Shown: piece by piece, positions 1 through 5,102 of the stretch | Layout: every line of letters starts with the position of its first letter | Position numbering within the stretch: position 1 is the first letter of the stretch | Assembly (NCBI GenBank): GCA_026394915.1 | Contig: JAPLZS010000017.1 | Coordinates: 1-7,935 of the forward strand | From: Candidatus Woesearchaeota archaeon | GTDB taxonomy: Archaea > Nanobdellota > Nanobdellia > Woesearchaeales > UBA12501 | DNA: 7,935 nt | Direction: 5' to 3' | Notes under the pieces: generated by a model | Told to the model about the DNA's origin: nothing | Databases searched by the model: none | The model's input: the letters and a program-made list of their open reading frames with translations, nothing else | Position numbers and translations under genes: made by a program

Positions 1-881
1 CTGGATATATTGAAGACCCAAACATGCTTTATTTTGAGAGGGGATATGGTCTTGAGTATGGCATAACTGACTTGGATTATAAGAAAAAGGGAGCAAATGT
101 AGTCAGTGAAAGAAAAGCCAGAATTCTTGAGGTCATGTGCCAGCCAAAATTCTGTGAAGCAGATATAGGGCATATTGTTGAAGAGCAGACAGTATTTGGG
201 TGGCTTCATCTTGGGCAGGGGAGTAGAGAAGCGAGAGTCTTAAGTGAAAAATCTGTAACTGCAATTGAATGGGAGCTTATGTACATGGGGAAAAAACAGG
301 TGTTCAAAAGAAACAGCAGATTGACAGGAAGAATAGGGGTGCTGCATGCATTTGCTTACGCAGGAAAGATTCCAGAAGAATGCAGGGTGGCAGTCATAGG
401 GAGAGGGGAGGTTAGCAAAGGGGCGATAAAACAACTGACTGATATAAAAGTGAGCGATATAGACGTGTATCACAGCAAAAATATCCATCTTTTAAGGAAG
501 CGCATAAGTGAGTATGATGTCATTGTGCATTGCGCATGCTCTTATGATGTGATAATTCATGAAAACGAACTTGCCAGAATGAAAAGAAATGCCCTCTTTA
601 TCCATATGGGTTCTGACAGCATAGAAGGAAAATTTGAGGCCCAGTCCATTTTTTCACCCTTAGATTGGGTAAACAAAGGTAAGAATCCTATGTATTGCAT
701 TGATCACGTGCCTACTTTGGCTTTTCAGACAGCAAGCAAGTACATAAGCAGAGATGTTGCTCCTTATATTGATATGTTGATCAAAGGAAAAATGAATAAG
801 ACGCTTAGGGACGCAATCGTTATAGATAAGGGCAGGCCAAACCCTGACCGGTTGGAACATGAGATTATATCATTTGGATAG
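1..881 (+). CDS. N5-(carboxyethyl)ornithine synthase-like dehydrogenase, 5'-truncated by window edge
   Basis: Probable NAD(P)H-dependent reductive condensation enzyme of the alanine dehydrogenase/transhydrogenase fold, closest to N5-(L-1-carboxyethyl)-L-ornithine synthase, which joins pyruvate to the ornithine side-chain amine. The frame is open to the left edge (first full codon at 3, reading GYIEDPN before the Met at 24). The family is about 310 residues, so roughly 20-40 N-terminal residues lie outside, probably including a substrate-binding Arg. Counting from Met24: ERGYG near 5-9, a PKF Lys at 42, the family FGWLHLGQ motif at 58-65 with the probable catalytic His62, a Rossmann dinucleotide loop VIGRGEVSKGA at 124-134, YDVIVHC at 164-170, and DHVPTL at 227-232 with an Asp expected to bind substrate. 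It ends in TAG just before the next gene's promoter. The substrate is inferred from family resemblance; alanine dehydrogenase or an opine-type enzyme are alternatives. Confidence 0.75.
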   Translation, partial: GYIEDPNMLYFERGYGLEYGITDLDYKKKGANVVSERKARILEVMCQPKFCEADIGHIVEEQTVFGWLHLGQGSREARVLSEKSVTAIEWELMYMGKKQVFKRNSRLTGRIGVLHAFAYAGKIPEECRVAVIGRGEVSKGAIKQLTDIKVSDIDVYHSKNIHLLRKRISEYDVIVHCACSYDVIIHENELARMKRNALFIHMGSDSIEGKFEAQSIFSPLDWVNKGKNPMYCIDHVPTLAFQTASKYISRDVAPYIDMLIKGKMNKTLRDAIVIDKGRPNPDRLEHEIISFG

Positions 882-882
882 C

Positions 883-891
883 TTTAAATAT
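883..891 (+). promoter_or_regulatory. TATA box for the zinc-finger gene
   Basis: TTTAAATAT lies immediately after the preceding stop codon (879-881). A start site about 25 bp downstream would fall near 912, giving a very short leader that still includes the SD at 913-918. Confidence 0.5.
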
Positions 892-912
892 TTCTTCGTA
901 TATTCTGCTTTC

Positions 913-918
913 GGTGAT
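913..918 (+). promoter_or_regulatory. Shine-Dalgarno site fixing the zinc-finger start
   Basis: GGTGAT matches the archaeal 16S anti-SD (3' end ATCACCTCC) and sits 3 nt before the ATG at 922. It decides in favour of that ATG over the in-frame upstream Met at 859, which would place the TATA box and SD inside the coding region. Confidence 0.6.
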
Positions 919-921
919 CTC

Positions 922-1086
922 ATGTCAAAGAAAAGAGAGAGAGTGACAGCAGGAAATAAGGTGAAGAGATACATTCCGCATGACACAAATGGAAGGTGCC
1001 CTTTCTGCCACAACACAGTCAAGGCCCTTGAAGAGCACATAAGGAGCAAGCACAAGGGCGCAAAGCTTCCTAAGAAGAGGAAATAA
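922..1086 (+). CDS. Small C2H2 zinc-finger protein (54 aa)
   Basis: A 54-residue, strongly basic protein with one compact zinc finger. The ligand pattern is C-X2-C-X9-H-X4-H (CPFC at residues 29-32, then His42 and His47), with Lys/Arg-rich segments on both sides (MSKKRER at the start, KLPKKRK at the end). A single finger flanked by basic tails suggests nucleic-acid binding or an accessory ribosomal or transcription role, but no target can be read from the sequence. The start is chosen from the SD at 913-918. The gene has its own TATA box and converges on the RelE-like gene with only 8 bp between stop codons. Very small C2H2 proteins are common in archaea and mostly uncharacterised. Confidence 0.8.
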   Translation: MSKKRERVTAGNKVKRYIPHDTNGRCPFCHNTVKALEEHIRSKHKGAKLPKKRK

Positions 1087-1091
1087 AAAAA
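1085..1091 (-). terminator. Oligo-T terminator for the RelE-like gene
   Basis: On the minus strand a run of seven T follows the stop codon at 1097-1095 after 3 nt, fitting archaeal oligo-T termination. It overlaps the end of the convergent zinc-finger gene on the other strand. Confidence 0.4.
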
Positions 1092-1094
1092 CAA

Positions 1095-1445
1095 TCATTT
1101 CTTTATCATTTCTGTTATCTTTTTCTTGTTAGAGAGGAATCTCTCATACTCCTTGAAATTATCAAATGCCCTCAGGAATACCAGCCTGTGGGCCTTGTCA
1201 ATAGCATACACTATATGGGTATGATCCTGCAGTGCCCTGAATATGTGATTCCCATCTATAGTCTCCTCAAATTTGTGAAGATGCGTGAAATTCTCATGCC
1301 TGCAGTCTGTTATTGAAGTGATATCAAAGCTAGGGAGATCCCTCTCAAAATGGCTTGTCACGATGACTTCCTTTATCAAAGGCCTAAGCTGCTGGTAATG
1401 GTCATGGCAGTTTATGCATTTGTCATTATAATCTTTGCATTCCAT
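1095..1445 (-). CDS. RelE-fold-like protein with Cys/His-rich N-terminus
   Basis: A 116-aa protein. Residues 26-40 (EVIVTSHFERDLPSF) look like the opening strand-helix of RelE/ParE-superfamily proteins. Residues 68-104 (IFRALQDHTHIVYAID, then LVFLRAFDNFKEYERFL) look like the antiparallel sheet and C-terminal helix, where the typical yRviY segment reads HIVY. RelE toxins cleave ribosome-bound mRNA, but catalytic residues cannot be assigned here beyond basic candidates R70, R87 and R92. The first 16 residues carry C3, C10, C13, H14 and H16, a possible metal site not usual for RelE. No antitoxin-like gene adjoins: upstream is a 61-aa membrane peptide with its own promoter. The start is supported by a TATA box 26 bp upstream, implying a leaderless mRNA. 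Toxin activity is unproven; a solitary RelE-fold housekeeping protein is equally possible. Confidence 0.6.
   Translation of the reverse strand: MECKDYNDKCINCHDHYQQLRPLIKEVIVTSHFERDLPSFDITSITDCRHENFTHLHKFEETIDGNHIFRALQDHTHIVYAIDKAHRLVFLRAFDNFKEYERFLSNKKKITEMIKK
1098..1130 (+). terminator. T-rich tract after the zinc-finger gene
   Basis: The plus strand downstream of the zinc-finger stop is pyrimidine-rich with T runs of 3-5, including a T5 near 1121. This could terminate the plus-strand transcript, but it lies inside the opposing coding region, so its composition may just reflect a Lys-rich C-terminus on the other strand. Confidence 0.25.
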
Positions 1446-1465
1446 GAGGCATATAGAACATCCTT

Positions 1466-1476
1466 ATTATTTAAAT
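1466..1476 (-). promoter_or_regulatory. TATA box of the RelE-like gene
   Basis: Minus-strand ATTTAAATAAT contains TTTAAATA centred 26-27 bp before the ATG at 1445. No SD lies between, so transcription should begin at or next to the start codon (leaderless). Confidence 0.55.
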
Positions 1477-1485
1477 CTATAGAAT

Positions 1486-1671
1486 TTATAGCACAATCCC
1501 AACAATCAGGAACAATAAACCCACAATTATCACTCCATAAGCTATCTTCTCATCAATCGGAGCATTCTTTATTGTGTCAGGAAGGTCTCCGAAGAATTCC
1601 TTTAGTGTCTGAGGAAGAGCCTTGAACCATGCAACAATCTTGTCTGTTGGTATTGATATTCCTTTTGCCAT
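1486..1671 (-). CDS. 61-aa single-pass membrane protein, tail-anchor topology
   Basis: A short protein with an amphipathic N-terminal half (MAKGISIPTDKIVAWFKALP, then LKEFFGDLPDTIKNAP) and one C-terminal hydrophobic helix at about 43-61, rich in Ile, Val, Leu and Gly, ending at the last residue. No signal peptide or lipobox is present. Known tail-anchored proteins keep the N-terminus in the cytoplasm, so the PxxLKEFFxDLP stretch would lie at the inner membrane surface. It lies 41 bp after rnz and 40 bp before the RelE-like gene, in the same direction, but appears to have its own promoter. I recognise no family. Coding status rests on the clean ATG, membrane-helix composition and promoter spacing. 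Confidence 0.65.
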   Translation of the reverse strand: MAKGISIPTDKIVAWFKALPQTLKEFFGDLPDTIKNAPIDEKIAYGVIIVGLLFLIVGIVL

Positions 1672-1679
1672 TTTATAGT

Positions 1680-1701
1680 ATTTATATGTCCAGATTTAAA
1701 A
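1680..1701 (-). promoter_or_regulatory. Promoter of the 61-aa membrane protein
   Basis: Two AT-rich boxes face leftwards: TTTTTTAAA at about 1695-1703, centred about 27 bp before the ATG at 1671, and CATATAAATA at 1679-1688, too close to the ATG to be the TATA box of this gene. The spacing favours the first and a leaderless transcript. The T6 in the same box could also help terminate rnz mRNA, which ends at 1713. Confidence 0.45.
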
Positions 1702-1712
1702 AACTTTTCAAT

Positions 1713-2612
1713 TTAAACATTAACTTTCATGAAATCTTCTGCGCAGATGACATTTGGGAATATCAGGCTTGCATCCTCTTTGATCTGTTGCGTTGTTTTA
1801 TACCTTTGTGAAAAGTGTGTCAAATACAATTTCTTCACATCTGCATCACTGGCCATGTGAGCTGCTTCCTGCGCAGTGAGATGCCTGTATTTCATCGCCT
1901 TCTCCTGAAGGTCATGCGCATAAGCTGATTCGCATATGAGGATATCAGCATTCCTTGCAAGATCTATTGCGGTTGAGCATGGCCTTGTATCCATCACATA
2001 CGCAACCTTCTTGCCTTTCTCAAGTGTTGTTGCGTCCTCAACATCAATCTTCTTTCCTTTGTACAAGATGGATTCTCCTGCCTGCAGCTTCTTCAGATGC
2101 GGTCCTTCCTTAACCCCCATCTTCTCAAGATATGCCATCTTTATCTTTCTCCTGTCTTTCTCGATAAAAGAATATCCAAGACATGGCGTTGTGTGGTCAA
2201 GCGGAGCGCATTCTATCATGAAATCATCATTCTCAAAGCATTTCTCGACATCAGAAGGATCCAGCTCATTGACCTTAAGGTCTACTCTTGCCTGGAATAT
2301 GCATGCTTCCATTATGCTTTTCATGTGGGTCATTGTTCCAGGAGGCCCGAATATCTCTACTTTTGGTGGCGCCTCATCATTGCCCATTGTCTGGAGAAGC
2401 CCTATCATGCCGGAAACATGATCTCCATGCCAGTGGCTTATGAGTATCTTTGTGACATTTGACCTTTTGATGCCTGCGATGTTCATCTGCCTCTGGGTCC
2501 CTTCACCACAATCAAAAAGGATCCCTTCAGCCTTATAGCTAAGGAAAACAGAGCTTACATTGCGTTCCTTTGTCGGAACCATGCAACTTGTGCCTAAAAA
2601 TGTTATTTGCAT
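1713..2612 (-). CDS. rnz: Ribonuclease Z (tRNA 3' processing endonuclease)
   Basis: A zinc-dependent metallo-beta-lactamase-fold endonuclease that removes the 3' trailer from precursor tRNA. At 299 aa it is the usual length of short-form (homodimeric) RNase Z. All signature motifs are visible: the opening ITFLGTSCMVPTKERNVSS at 3-21, LFDCGEGTQRQ at 32-42, the metal motif HWHGDH with H60, H62, D64 and H65, His140 in LDHTTPCLGY, Asp208 in VMDTRP, the RHLTAQEAA motif with His244, and His266 in LTHFSQRY. The exosite arm characteristic of the family falls around 150-200 (EKDRRKIKMAYLEKMGVKEGP begins at 151). The start is confirmed by the N-terminal motif and by a TATA box about 25 bp upstream. It diverges from endA, so two tRNA-maturation enzymes share one promoter region. 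Confidence 0.96.
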   Translation of the reverse strand: MQITFLGTSCMVPTKERNVSSVFLSYKAEGILFDCGEGTQRQMNIAGIKRSNVTKILISHWHGDHVSGMIGLLQTMGNDEAPPKVEIFGPPGTMTHMKSIMEACIFQARVDLKVNELDPSDVEKCFENDDFMIECAPLDHTTPCLGYSFIEKDRRKIKMAYLEKMGVKEGPHLKKLQAGESILYKGKKIDVEDATTLEKGKKVAYVMDTRPCSTAIDLARNADILICESAYAHDLQEKAMKYRHLTAQEAAHMASDADVKKLYLTHFSQRYKTTQQIKEDASLIFPNVICAEDFMKVNV

Positions 2613-2632
2613 ATCAGATGAAAATCAGCAAC

Positions 2633-2641
2633 AATATAAAA
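2633..2641 (-). promoter_or_regulatory. TATA box of rnz
   Basis: Minus-strand TTTTATATT is centred about 25 bp before the rnz ATG at 2612, with no SD between. Leaderless transcription is predicted. The box lies about 50 bp from the divergent endA TATA box. Confidence 0.55.
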
Positions 2642-2686
2642 AGGTTATGGGATATATTTTCAATATTGCAATTAATTAACACTAAC

Positions 2687-2695
2687 TATTTAAAT
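2687..2695 (+). promoter_or_regulatory. TATA box of endA
   Basis: TATTTAAAT is centred 26 bp before the ATG at 2717. The surrounding 13-mer AACTATTTAAATG (2684-2696) recurs exactly at 4371-4383 upstream of the lipoprotein gene. The purine run GAGGA just before the ATG is too close to act as a good SD. Confidence 0.55.
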
Positions 2696-2716
2696 GAGCA
2701 TAAAAAACAAGAGGAT

Positions 2717-3298
2717 ATGGCAAAGAAGAAAGAAAAGGACATGATGCCAGAGACAAAGGCAGAAACAAGAAAGGATAAGATAGATGCTTACATGCTTGAC
2801 CAGAGGGTCCTGACAGAGGTATCTGATCCTGCCAGAGAGCTGTTTAACCAGAACTCATATGGAAAGCTCACAGCAGAAGGAAAGGTCCAGCTCTCATTGA
2901 TAGAGGCATTGTATCTTGCAGAGAAAGGAAGGATATCAATAAAGAATGACAGTGGAAAAGAGATAAAGCTTGATGATTTCATAAAAAAGGCAAAGAGGCT
3001 TGAGCCTAATTTCTGGATAAGATACTGCGTTTTCAAAGACATACGGAACAGGGGTTATATCATAAAGACAGCGCTGAAGTTCGGCGCAGATTTTAGGGTG
3101 TATGACAGAGGGATAAAACCAGGAGAGGACCATGCAAAGTGGATAATCTATCCTGTGCATGAAAGCTCGACAATAACATGGTATGAGTTTGCTGCAAAGA
3201 ACAGGGTTGCGCATTCGACAAAGAAAAGGCTTCTGATAGCGATAGTCGATGATGAAGATGATGTGACATATTATGAGATAAAGTGGACAAGGCCATAA
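2717..3298 (+). CDS. endA: tRNA-splicing endonuclease EndA, homotetramer-type
   Basis: Cleaves precursor tRNA at bulge-helix-bulge intron boundaries. The 193-aa length is close to the homotetrameric archaeal form (about 180 aa) and much shorter than two-repeat forms. An N-terminal domain (about 20-95) precedes the catalytic domain, which carries the family signatures FKDIRNRGYIIKTALKFGADF (106-126), RVYDRG, WIIYPVHE and RLLIAIVDDEDDVTYYEI. The catalytic triad is intact: Tyr129, His139 and Lys170, with the same spacing (10 and 31 residues) as Y115/H125/K156 of the Methanocaldococcus enzyme. The start at 2717 fits the TATA spacing; an in-frame Met at 2570 would add 49 residues unlike the family and overlap rnz. 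The first 20 residues are Lys/Glu-rich and probably disordered. Its presence implies intron-containing tRNAs (or rRNAs) in this genome. Confidence 0.95.
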   Translation: MAKKKEKDMMPETKAETRKDKIDAYMLDQRVLTEVSDPARELFNQNSYGKLTAEGKVQLSLIEALYLAEKGRISIKNDSGKEIKLDDFIKKAKRLEPNFWIRYCVFKDIRNRGYIIKTALKFGADFRVYDRGIKPGEDHAKWIIYPVHESSTITWYEFAAKNRVAHSTKKRLLIAIVDDEDDVTYYEIKWTRP

Positions 3299-3304
3299 GC
3301 TCTC

Positions 3305-3316
3305 AAACAGCTGTTT
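3305..3316. repeat. Perfect 12-bp palindrome between endA and the winged-helix gene
   Basis: AAACAGCTGTTT equals its own reverse complement. It begins 7 nt after the endA stop and ends 14 bp before the next gene's TATA box. It may be an operator half-site pair for a dimeric regulator, perhaps the winged-helix protein encoded just downstream, or part of an endA 3' signal. A chance palindrome cannot be excluded. Confidence 0.35.
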
Positions 3317-3330
3317 TCTCCACAACAAAG

Positions 3331-3338
3331 TATATAAA
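3331..3338 (+). promoter_or_regulatory. TATA box of the winged-helix gene
   Basis: TATATAAA is centred 26 bp before the ATG at 3361 with no SD between, predicting a leaderless mRNA and fixing the start at 3361 instead of 3283. Confidence 0.6.
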
Positions 3339-3360
3339 CACTCCAGAAACACTATTTCTC

Positions 3361-4365
3361 ATGAAAGAAGACAAGCATGCAAAGATAATGCAGATAATCA
3401 GGATAAGAGGTCCTGTGATGCCTTCCCAGATAAACAAGGAGATCAATGTTGATGTGCTTACAGGCTCTGCAATACTTTCTGAATTGGTCGACAATGGTAA
3501 ACTGAAGATAAGCAGCATAAAGGTCGGAAATTCTCCATTGTATTATGCGCCTGGACAGGAATCAATGCTCCAGAAATATGCAGATAATCTCAATGGAAAG
3601 GACAAGGAAGTGTTTGACATGCTCAAGCAGAGGAAAGTCCTGAGAGACAAGGCGCTTGACACCCTGCCAAGGGTTTCATTGAGGCAGATGAAGGATTTTG
3701 CAAAGCCAATAAATGTCAGGATAAACAATGAGGATGTGCTTTTCTGGAAATGGTATCTTATCTCAAATGAGGAAGCTGCACAGATACTCAAGGGCATGAT
3801 ACCTCAGAATCAGATAAACGTCCCCCAAAAAGAAGTGAAGCAGGAAGCGATTGTCCAGAGACTTCAACCTCAGCAGATAACAGGAAAGAGACAAGAGGAA
3901 AAAGAGCTGAGATATGAGACAATTGAAAAGCCCAAGACAGAAGAGAGAAAGGAGAAGCAGGAAAGGCTTGAGGTTGCGCAGAAAAAGCCGGCTGAACTGA
4001 GAAAATCTGAGAAAACCGAGCAAGGGCCAGTAAAGCTTCCAAAAGAAGAACCCAAGGATAAGTTCTTCAGGAGCATAAAGGATTATTTTGATTCAAACAA
4101 GATAGAGATGGTCGATTTCAAGGTGATAAGGAAGGAGTCTGACCTTGAATTCGTTATAAGGATACCCAGCTCAGTGGGATCATTGATGTATTTCTGCAAG
4201 GCAAAGAACAAGAAGAGGTTCACAGAAGGAGACCTTAGCTCCGTATTCCTGGAAGGCCAGAGAAAGAACATGCCGATCCTGTTCCTTGTCACAGGAGAGC
4301 TTACAAAGAAGGCCAATGATATGCTTGGCGCAGAGTTCAAGAACATGTCTGTGAAGAGGATCTGA
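3361..4365 (+). CDS. Winged-helix protein with charged linker and nuclease-like C-terminal domain
   Basis: A 334-aa protein in three parts. Residues 1-66 form a MarR/ArsR-like winged helix: helix-turn-helix around RGPVMPSQINKEINVDVLTG, then GSAILSELVDNGKLKISSIKVGNSPLYY as recognition helix and wing. Residues 80-145 may be a second winged-helix-like unit. Residues 146-232 are a Gln/Glu/Lys-rich, low-complexity linker, probably coiled or disordered. Residues 233-334 form a compact alpha/beta domain (DFKVIRKESDLEFVIRIP, SLMYFCKAKNKKRF, MPILFLVTGELTKKAND) whose strand order resembles a PD-(D/E)XK restriction-endonuclease fold. The strand ending in the Lys reads FCKAK without the acidic partner, so the domain looks degenerate and is more likely for binding. 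A DNA-binding cytoplasmic protein is the safest call. It lies 62 bp after endA but has its own promoter. I know no named family. Confidence 0.8.
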   Translation: MKEDKHAKIMQIIRIRGPVMPSQINKEINVDVLTGSAILSELVDNGKLKISSIKVGNSPLYYAPGQESMLQKYADNLNGKDKEVFDMLKQRKVLRDKALDTLPRVSLRQMKDFAKPINVRINNEDVLFWKWYLISNEEAAQILKGMIPQNQINVPQKEVKQEAIVQRLQPQQITGKRQEEKELRYETIEKPKTEERKEKQERLEVAQKKPAELRKSEKTEQGPVKLPKEEPKDKFFRSIKDYFDSNKIEMVDFKVIRKESDLEFVIRIPSSVGSLMYFCKAKNKKRFTEGDLSSVFLEGQRKNMPILFLVTGELTKKANDMLGAEFKNMSVKRI

Positions 4366-4370
4366 CCATA

Positions 4371-4410
4371 AACTATTTAAATGTCTGTTCTGAGTTAGAT
4401 ATTATATACT
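4371..4410 (+). promoter_or_regulatory. Candidate promoter region of the lipoprotein gene
   Basis: Two TATA-like boxes occur: TATTTAAAT at 4374-4382, inside the 13-mer shared with the endA promoter, and ATTATATAC at 4401-4409. They would start transcription near 4405 or 4431, giving a leader of about 35-60 nt that includes the SD. A third, TGTATATTA at 4436-4444, has leaderless spacing, but the strong SD argues against it. Confidence 0.4.
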
Positions 4411-4453
4411 TTTTAGTTATTTTATTGCATATTATTGTATATTAGAGTGTATT

Positions 4454-4462
4454 GGAGGGTGA
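4454..4462 (+). promoter_or_regulatory. Strong Shine-Dalgarno of the lipoprotein gene
   Basis: GGAGGGTGA, a near-complete anti-SD match, lies 4 nt before the ATG at 4467. It selects that ATG over the in-frame TTG at 4452, which would overlap the SD itself. Confidence 0.7.
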
Positions 4463-4466
4463 AATA

Positions 4467-5066
4467 ATGAAAAATCAGTATGTATATGCCTTGCTTTTGA
4501 TCTGTGTCTTGCTGATAGCAGGGTGCGGAAAGATCTCAGAACCTGTCTCTGCAGGCGCTCAGCAGACAGCACCAAGTGCAGCACAGACGCCTGCAGCAAC
4601 AAGCCAGCCAGTCTCTCTTGAGCTGACTTCAGCAGAATCAGCAAAGGCATTGTCAAGGCTTGATCTTGCAAGCAAATCAGTGATATCAACTCCTTCGATG
4701 GTCATGAAAATTGGAGATAATTATGTTTTCGGGATTGGGATTGTCAATGTAATGCCCAAGTCAAATAATTTCAAGGTTGTCCTGCATTTCAAGGAAGCAA
4801 AGAGCAATGGATTGGCAACTCTTCTTGAGGGCGTTGATGACAACACTATGCTTGATTGGATTGGAAAAAGCAGACTCAGCATAATAACGCTTGACTCACA
4901 GGAAAAGAAGGTCATTCCTCTTGTGGTTGAGGTATTGCCACAGATGGGCCCTGGAAAAAAGACAGAGCCAGGAAGCTATGTCTTTGATGTGGATACCCAA
5001 TACGAAACATCAATGGGGTCATGGGAGACATATGCTTTGAACACCCTTACTGTAAGAGTCGGATAA
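4467..5066 (+). CDS. Surface lipoprotein, uncharacterised
   Basis: A 199-aa secreted, membrane-anchored protein. The N-terminus is a lipoprotein signal: MKNQYVYALLLICVLL, then the lipobox I-A-G-C with the acylated Cys at residue 20. An Ala/Pro/Gln/Ser-rich tether follows to about residue 50, typical of exported archaeal proteins. The remaining 145 residues look like a beta-sandwich (alternating strands such as YVFGIGIVNVMPKSNNFKVV, VIPLVVEVLPQM, SYVFDVDTQY and NTLTVRVG), with no catalytic motif seen. Such domains often resemble Ig-like or COG1361-type archaeal surface modules, but I cannot assign one. It precedes fen1 with 36 bp between stop and start, yet a T-rich tract there suggests separate transcripts. 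Its neighbour's function gives no clue to its role. Confidence 0.82.
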   Translation: MKNQYVYALLLICVLLIAGCGKISEPVSAGAQQTAPSAAQTPAATSQPVSLELTSAESAKALSRLDLASKSVISTPSMVMKIGDNYVFGIGIVNVMPKSNNFKVVLHFKEAKSNGLATLLEGVDDNTMLDWIGKSRLSIITLDSQEKKVIPLVVEVLPQMGPGKKTEPGSYVFDVDTQYETSMGSWETYALNTLTVRVG

Positions 5067-5071
5067 ATGCA

Positions 5072-5095
5072 TTTTTTCTTTTTCATCTTATTTTT
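5072..5095 (+). terminator. T-rich terminator after the lipoprotein gene
   Basis: Immediately after the stop at 5064-5066 come T runs of 6, 5 and 5 (5072-5077, 5079-5083, 5091-5095), matching the oligo-T terminators of archaea, with no hairpin needed. If it works, fen1 needs its own promoter; only a weak box (ATAAATGC, 5063-5070) is visible. Confidence 0.45.
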
Positions 5096-5102
5096 CATGA
5101 AA

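Noticed and set aside
1095..1671. Toxin-antitoxin pair made of the RelE-like protein and the 61-aa peptide
   Set aside because: The 61-aa product has a C-terminal membrane helix and no antitoxin-like DNA-binding region, and each gene appears to have its own promoter.
1936..2421. 161-aa plus-strand open frame opposite rnz
   Set aside because: It lies wholly antisense to a gene with all RNase Z motifs and has no recognisable domain, promoter or SD.
2661..2679. Short palindromes CAATATTG and TTAATTAA between rnz and endA
   Set aside because: Eight-base AT-rich palindromes are expected by chance in such a region.
2570..2716. In-frame N-terminal extension of EndA (49 residues)
   Set aside because: It would overlap rnz, place the TATA box inside coding sequence and add residues unlike the EndA family.
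3283..3360. Upstream start for the winged-helix protein
   Set aside because: It would overlap the end of endA and contain the TATA box at 3331-3338; the ATG at 3361 has exact leaderless spacing.
4233..4365. Active PD-(D/E)XK nuclease in the winged-helix protein
   Set aside because: The position before the candidate Lys lacks the required acidic residue, so only a nuclease-like fold is claimed.
5067..5102. FEN-1 starting with MHFFFFILFF
   Set aside because: The FEN family begins MGxxL, and catalytic residues fall on canonical archaeal numbers only when counted from 5103. The extension is T-rich terminator-like DNA.
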